From JBCAWW01 sp045106675 (lineage in GTDB: Bacteria; Bacteroidota; Bacteroidia; J057), in NCBI GenBank assembly GCA_045106675.1, contig JBGCFA010000089.1:17277-81276 (forward strand): a stretch of DNA of 64,000 nucleotides, in the 5' to 3' direction. The notes below the pieces were generated by a model. It saw nothing but the letters and a program-made list of their open reading frames with translations, was not told the DNA's origin and searched no databases. Numbering within the stretch: the first letter of the stretch is position 1; each line of letters starts with the position of its first letter. Of this stretch, positions 60,658-64,000 are shown one piece after another. The position numbers and the translations under genes were made by a program.

Positions 60658-61197
60658 ATGAAAAAGTTTCTCGCCATATTTTGTTTTCTCCCCCTATTCG
60701 TGAACGCACAAATCCATCTAGAAGTTGAAACAGATCCACTCGCTTGGGCCTTAAATGGTGGTTCTATTCATACTGCAGCCGCCTGGGGCAAGCAAAGAGT
60801 GCAGATCGGTTATGCCTTTTTACCGATCCCTGATGCCATCCAAACCTTCGAAGAGGTAGAAGAATCCTTTCGCACGATCTCGACCAAATGGGACTATTTT
60901 TTCAGCAAAAGAGGCAGTGAAGCAGGCTTTTTTGTCGGTATTACCGCAGACCTGCTTTTTTATCAGTACGAAAGTGCAAACGATCTCCTCAAAGAGAATA
61001 TCCCAAACATAGGAGGTCGAATAGGCTATAAATTCGATCTCTTCCCCAATCGCAATATATTGAGTGGCCTATACTTGACACCTTGGGTGGGTTTGTCCTA
61101 TCTCGCTCGTCAGGATGCCATCGAGTTGGGCGGCCAGTCTTATTCTTTTTCTAAGCAGCAGGTTTTTCCGACGATCCATTTAGGTTATCGATTTTAA
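60658..61197 (+). CDS. Small outer-membrane beta-barrel protein, unknown
   Basis: ATG at 60658 begins a clean signal peptide (MKKFLAIFCFLPLFVNAQ), so an upstream in-frame ATG at 60559 is unlikely. The mature part, about 160 residues, has alternating strands with aromatic caps (VQIGYAFLP; AGFFVGITADLLFYQY; IGGRIGYKFDL; LYLTPWVGLSYLA) and ends in a Phe (HLGYRF), the usual signal for barrel assembly. It is probably an 8-strand barrel. Function unknown. A hexamer-hairpin and a perfect 32-bp palindrome follow the stop. Confidence 0.75.
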   Translation: MKKFLAIFCFLPLFVNAQIHLEVETDPLAWALNGGSIHTAAAWGKQRVQIGYAFLPIPDAIQTFEEVEESFRTISTKWDYFFSKRGSEAGFFVGITADLLFYQYESANDLLKENIPNIGGRIGYKFDLFPNRNILSGLYLTPWVGLSYLARQDAIELGGQSYSFSKQQVFPTIHLGYRF

Positions 61198-61202
61198 GAG
61201 GG

Positions 61203-61219
61203 CCGCTTCGCGGAACGCT
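61203..61219 (+). repeat. Hexamer-hairpin motif copy: CCGC/TTC/GCGG + AACGCT
   Basis: A perfect copy 6 bp after the stop of the barrel protein gene and 14 bp before the perfect palindrome at 61233. Confidence 0.7.
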
Positions 61220-61232
61220 TGGGTATATCAAT

Positions 61233-61264
61233 TAGTAGGTTCGGCTTGCAAGCCGAACCTACTA
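61233..61264. repeat. Perfect 32-bp palindrome between convergent genes
   Basis: Sixteen-bp arms (TAGTAGGTTCGGCTTG and its complement) with no loop. The right end includes the stop codon of the FAD monooxygenase gene (61262-61264). The core matches the repeat at 7464-7485 except at two positions. It may act as a two-way terminator or be a dispersed REP-like repeat. Confidence 0.85.
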
Positions 61265-62401
61265 GCCCAAATCTACCTCATACAATGCTTCCATTCTGCG
61301 TTCTGCAATCTTTGCGGGAGTCGCTCTCATTGCCAAATTTCGCAGTCCTCCAAGCATCGTATTTTCTAACTGAGCGATACGCCCGAAACTCCAAGAATCA
61401 TTCACGATCATATGAGTACGAGCCAGTCGTAGTTCTTCAAACCTCTGAAACGCAATTTGCGAATCACCATTTTTCGCGAGACAATTAGCTAAGACGGCCG
61501 CATCCGCAATGGCCATACACGCTCCCTGCCCCATATTTGGCGTGGTCGCATGCGCAGCATCTCCGGTCAAAACTACTCGTCCGTAAGCATACTTCTCAAT
61601 CGGTGCGAGATCAATGATATCGTTCCACAAAAGTGGCTTCCCTTCAGCCGCATCTAGTATCTCAGCAATCGGTTCGTGATAGCCCGCAAAATTTTGCTTT
61701 AAATCAGTTGCTGTCCAACTAGCCATTTGGGGGTCGTTTTCAGGAGCATTTTTCGTGGCAAAAAAGTAAACACGATTAGCCTTCAATGGTACGATTCCAA
61801 AACGTCCGTTGGGTCCCCAAGTCTCCGAAAAATCACTTACAGAAACCCCGTCTACCACACCTCGCCAACAAGTATAAGTCGCATAACGCAGCTTAGCCTC
61901 TGGCGCTACTGCCTGTCTGACCGGAGAATGGATACCATCCGCTCCAATCACATACTCTCCTATCGCCTCAGTACCATCAGCAAATTCCACCACTACTTGC
62001 TCAGAAGTTTGGCGCAGCCCAACACAAGCTTTTCCCTCTAACAAAGTCCCCGGTTTCAATAAGTCTAGCAAAGCAGTATGCAAATCCCCTCGATGGATAG
62101 TAAAATTGCCCAGACCGTTTTTATTGGCAAAAGTCTCCAGATTATTGCGACTGAGCCATTTACCTTTTCGGCTTCGAATACCGATATGTTTGATTTGAAG
62201 CGCATGCTTTGTAATCTCTGCCCCAATCCCAATATCTAATAGTGCCTTGATCGCATTGGGAGCTAAAACCAGTCCAGCTCCCAAGCCCTTGAGTTGGGGA
62301 GCTCGTTCATAAACTTTGACATCTAAACCTTTGCGCTGTAGCGCGATCGCAGTGCACAATCCTCCAATACCACCGCCGACAATAATGTATTTTGCGTCCA
62401 T
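61262..62401 (-). CDS. FAD-dependent monooxygenase (PHBH fold)
   Basis: ATG at 62401 gives MDAKYIIVGGGIGGLCTAIAL, the GxGxxG FAD site near the N-terminus; a start 7 codons earlier is less likely. 379 residues. YVIGADGIHSP (DG motif) and VVLTGDAAHATTPNMGQGACMAI (GD motif) complete the class A flavoprotein hydroxylase pattern, resembling salicylate hydroxylase and zeaxanthin epoxidase. The substrate is unknown. It is divergent from a TetR regulator across a 76-bp region carrying a palindrome, so the regulator probably controls it. Confidence 0.92.
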   Translation of the reverse strand: MDAKYIIVGGGIGGLCTAIALQRKGLDVKVYERAPQLKGLGAGLVLAPNAIKALLDIGIGAEITKHALQIKHIGIRSRKGKWLSRNNLETFANKNGLGNFTIHRGDLHTALLDLLKPGTLLEGKACVGLRQTSEQVVVEFADGTEAIGEYVIGADGIHSPVRQAVAPEAKLRYATYTCWRGVVDGVSVSDFSETWGPNGRFGIVPLKANRVYFFATKNAPENDPQMASWTATDLKQNFAGYHEPIAEILDAAEGKPLLWNDIIDLAPIEKYAYGRVVLTGDAAHATTPNMGQGACMAIADAAVLANCLAKNGDSQIAFQRFEELRLARTHMIVNDSWSFGRIAQLENTMLGGLRNLAMRATPAKIAERRMEALYEVDLG

Positions 62402-62444
62402 CTTTTTCCAGATTTCGAGCAAGCTAAAAAAATAATTTCATTTC

Positions 62445-62466
62445 TAGCGCATATGCGCTAAATTTG
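62445..62466 (+). promoter_or_regulatory. TetR operator palindrome overlapping the tetR promoter
   Basis: A perfect 16-bp palindrome TAGCGCATATGCGCTA at 62445-62460 whose right end overlaps the -7 box TAAATTTG (62459-62466). A TTTC 19 bp upstream fits the -33 position. Binding here would block tetR and probably the divergent monooxygenase. Confidence 0.7.
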
Positions 62467-62477
62467 TTTTCACACAT

Positions 62478-63104
62478 ATGAAGACTCGCGATAAAATCAT
62501 CCAACAAGCTCGGCTTCAGTTCAACCTACACGGGCTGGAGAACGTCAGTTTGCGCCAACTCGCCAGTTCGATGAATATGAGTGATGGGAATTTGCGCTAC
62601 CACTTCAAGACCAAAGAGGATCTGGTACAAAAGCTCTATTTTGAGCTGGTAAGCAGCTTTGATCAACTCATCCACGATTTGCAAACAGGAGAAGATCTAC
62701 ATTTATCCTATCTATTTCAAAGCGTTCAACATACCTACCAGCAGCTCTTTGAGTATCGCTTTTTCATGATCGACTTTGTCAACTTCATGCGCCTTTATCC
62801 TGAGGTTGGCAAGCACTTTAAGCAGCTGCAAGTATTGCGTCGACAGCAGTTTCACGACCTTGTCGAACGCTTTGTTTCGAAAGGCATCATGCGTCCAGCG
62901 GCTTATACAGAAGAATATGCTCAACTGCATGATCGACTAGAGATTCTTTCTGATTTTTGGCTATCAAGTGCCGAGATCGTGGGCGTTCCCGCAGGGCAAG
63001 ACCCGATACTATATTACGCCAAACTTAATCTGAGCATGATCTTTCCTTATCTTAATGCAAGCGCTCAGGCAGAAATGCTAGCTTGGCTCCAAAGCCCAAA
63101 CTAA
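62478..63104 (+). CDS. TetR family transcriptional regulator
   Basis: 208 residues. The N-terminal helix-turn-helix reads IIQQARLQFNLHGLENVSLRQLASSMNMSDGNLRYHFKTKEDLVQKLY, the standard TetR domain. The rest is an all-helical ligand-binding and dimer domain of the DUF/TetR_C type (FQSVQHTYQQLFEYRFFMIDF). It likely represses the divergent monooxygenase and itself through the palindrome at 62445, and may also control the hydrolase 38 bp downstream. A hexamer-hairpin copy (62855-62871) codes H-D-L-V-E-R-F. Confidence 0.9.
   Translation: MKTRDKIIQQARLQFNLHGLENVSLRQLASSMNMSDGNLRYHFKTKEDLVQKLYFELVSSFDQLIHDLQTGEDLHLSYLFQSVQHTYQQLFEYRFFMIDFVNFMRLYPEVGKHFKQLQVLRRQQFHDLVERFVSKGIMRPAAYTEEYAQLHDRLEILSDFWLSSAEIVGVPAGQDPILYYAKLNLSMIFPYLNASAQAEMLAWLQSPN
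62855..62871 (+). repeat. Hexamer-hairpin motif copy: CGAC/CTT/GTCG + AACGCT
   Basis: A perfect compensated stem, sense orientation, inside the TetR gene. Confidence 0.7.
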
Positions 63105-63142
63105 CAAAGTGCGACTGGGCGAGTTTATAAGTCTCATCATCA

Positions 63143-63928
63143 ATGATTATGGCCAACGTACTGATCTTGCACGGCAATGGAGGCTCGCGGACTCGCTTTG
63201 TCCCGATGCTCAAACGACTTATCCCTAAGCATCCAGAACTAGATCTGAGGATACCAGAACTGAGTGGTTTTGATGGTCGCGCTATCCCAAAGCAGGCGGA
63301 TCATTGGAGTCTATTTATGAGTGAAATAGAACAAGCAGTCCATGATAAGCTAGACGAACCTTGGATACTCTATGGGCATGGCATAGGAGGTTCTTTATTG
63401 CTAGAGTTTGCTGCTAGAGATTTTACTTTTCCCTCCGGGGAACGCTTAACCGCTTCAAAAGTAATCCTGCAAGCTCCCATCGGCGCGACGCTCAAACTGC
63501 GCAAGTTCCCAGCCTTGATGAAACCTCCCGTGATGCGTGCGTTGGGCAAATGGTTACTCACCCGCAAGATGCTCCGTCCGCTATGGGAGAAGCGACTCTT
63601 CCAAGCTCCCAAGGAGATTCCCGAATATCTACGCGAGCAGTTTTTTCATGACTATACTCAGTGCGAGGCTTTTGGGGTATTTTTTGATCTGATCACCCCG
63701 AAGTGGTATGAAGAGATTCGCACCAAGGTCAAGGATCAAGTTTTTCACTTTGTTTGGGGTGAAGAGGAGCGAGTGATCAATGTGGGCTTTGTGGAGCATT
63801 GGCGGCAGGATTTTCCTTCTTCGCAATTTGAGATCGTCCCAGATTGGGATCATTTCCCGATGCTAGAGCAAACAGAGGAGTTTGTCGAGCACTTTTTATC
63901 ATGGACTAATACAGAGCTCCCGCAATGA
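63143..63928 (+). CDS. Alpha/beta hydrolase-fold protein with Gly at the nucleophile position
   Basis: 261 residues (ATG 63143, or 63149 two codons later). Alpha/beta hydrolase pattern: VLILHGNGGSRTRF (oxyanion loop), then WILYGHGIGGSLLLEF where the GxSxG elbow reads GHGIG with Gly at residue 80 in place of Ser, and WDHFPMLEQ carrying the catalytic His. The missing nucleophile suggests either a non-hydrolytic protein or use of another residue (GGS follows directly). 38 bp after tetR and overlapping the next start by 4 bp, so the three genes are probably one operon. Confidence 0.78.
   Translation: MIMANVLILHGNGGSRTRFVPMLKRLIPKHPELDLRIPELSGFDGRAIPKQADHWSLFMSEIEQAVHDKLDEPWILYGHGIGGSLLLEFAARDFTFPSGERLTASKVILQAPIGATLKLRKFPALMKPPVMRALGKWLLTRKMLRPLWEKRLFQAPKEIPEYLREQFFHDYTQCEAFGVFFDLITPKWYEEIRTKVKDQVFHFVWGEEERVINVGFVEHWRQDFPSSQFEIVPDWDHFPMLEQTEEFVEHFLSWTNTELPQ
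63430..63446 (+). repeat. Hexamer-hairpin motif copy with one wobble pair: TCCC/TCC/GGGG + AACGCT
   Basis: In the hydrolase gene, sense orientation, coding F-P-S-G-E-R-L. Confidence 0.5.
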
Positions 63929-64000
63929 GTAAACTATCACAGCTCGAAACCTTAGCCCAACTAGGCTTACCGACACCTGCCTTTGAAGCGGTTGAGCATA
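63925..64000 (+). CDS. Start of a gene cut by the right window edge
   Basis: ATG at 63925 overlaps the hydrolase stop (ATGA). The 25 visible residues read MSKLSQLETLAQLG followed by LPTPAFEAVEH. The L-G-L-P-T-P-x-F pattern is seen at the start of some ATP-grasp and PEP-synthase-like domains, but too little is visible to assign a function. Confidence 0.6.
   Translation, partial: MSKLSQLETLAQLGLPTPAFEAVEH

Noticed and set aside
1..64000. tRNA, rRNA or tmRNA genes
   Set aside because: No cloverleaf-like region with a GTTCRA T-arm or conserved rRNA segments was found in any intergenic gap.
1..64000. Prophage, insertion sequence or integrase
   Set aside because: No transposase, integrase or phage structural gene is visible; the repeats described are all small and non-coding.

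Overview
The window looks like chromosomal DNA from a member of Bacteroidota, most likely a Saprospiraceae-like marine or freshwater gliding bacterium. The evidence is: several very long secreted proteins ending in type IX secretion sorting domains (YPNPA...GVYxIxL...K); a TonB receptor paired with a DUF4249 lipoprotein; promoters of the Bacteroidota type (TTTG, about 19 bp, TAnnTTTG); and a rimP-nusA-infB operon typical of the phylum. The species assignment is inference. I saw no rRNA, tRNA, CRISPR array, insertion sequence or prophage.

Layout. 1-7.2 kb: a subtilisin-like lipoprotein cut by the left edge, a secreted esterase, rpmF with a DUF177 gene broken by an in-frame UGA, a PagL-like outer-membrane protein, an NlpC/P60 hydrolase and an HNH nuclease, separated by repeat-rich gaps. 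7.5-12.7 kb: one tightly packed minus-strand run. It holds a GbsR/MarR regulator, four related small membrane proteins, a fifth membrane protein, two DUF2071 proteins and a NAD(P)-binding protein, with two regulator-like palindromes lying on promoter -7 boxes. 12.8-26.5 kb: three giant secreted proteases (Lys-C-like, reprolysin-like and subtilisin-like) around a TonB/DUF4249 uptake pair. This suggests extracellular protein breakdown and uptake. 26.6-33.5 kb: aconitase, a FeeM-like acyltransferase with a methyltransferase, a sensor kinase and a MATE exporter. 33.6-41.8 kb: rimP-nusA-infB-nif3-zinc ribbon-TPR, a translation-centred plus-strand run. 41.9-54.1 kb: sirtuin, receiver-kinase hybrid, SCP2 protein, CPBP proteases, DUF1415, an SBBP-repeat secreted protein, glutamate dehydrogenase, CdsA and Dus. 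54.3-64 kb: a secreted coiled-coil protein with a duplicated end domain, a cluster of DnaA boxes, a GHKL ATPase with a nuclease-like C-terminus, BioY, an AraC regulator, an FAD monooxygenase divergent from a TetR gene, and an alpha/beta hydrolase.

The most unusual signal is not a gene. A short motif made of a fixed hexamer AGCGTT (reverse AACGCT) directly abutting a 4-bp stem with a 3-nt loop recurs at about 20 places, inside genes and between them. The stem sequence varies but both arms change together (CCGC/GCGG, CCAC/GTGG, CCCA/TGGG, CTGC/GCAG, CGAC/GTCG and others). Only the structure and the hexamer are conserved. I do not recognise it as a named repeat family.
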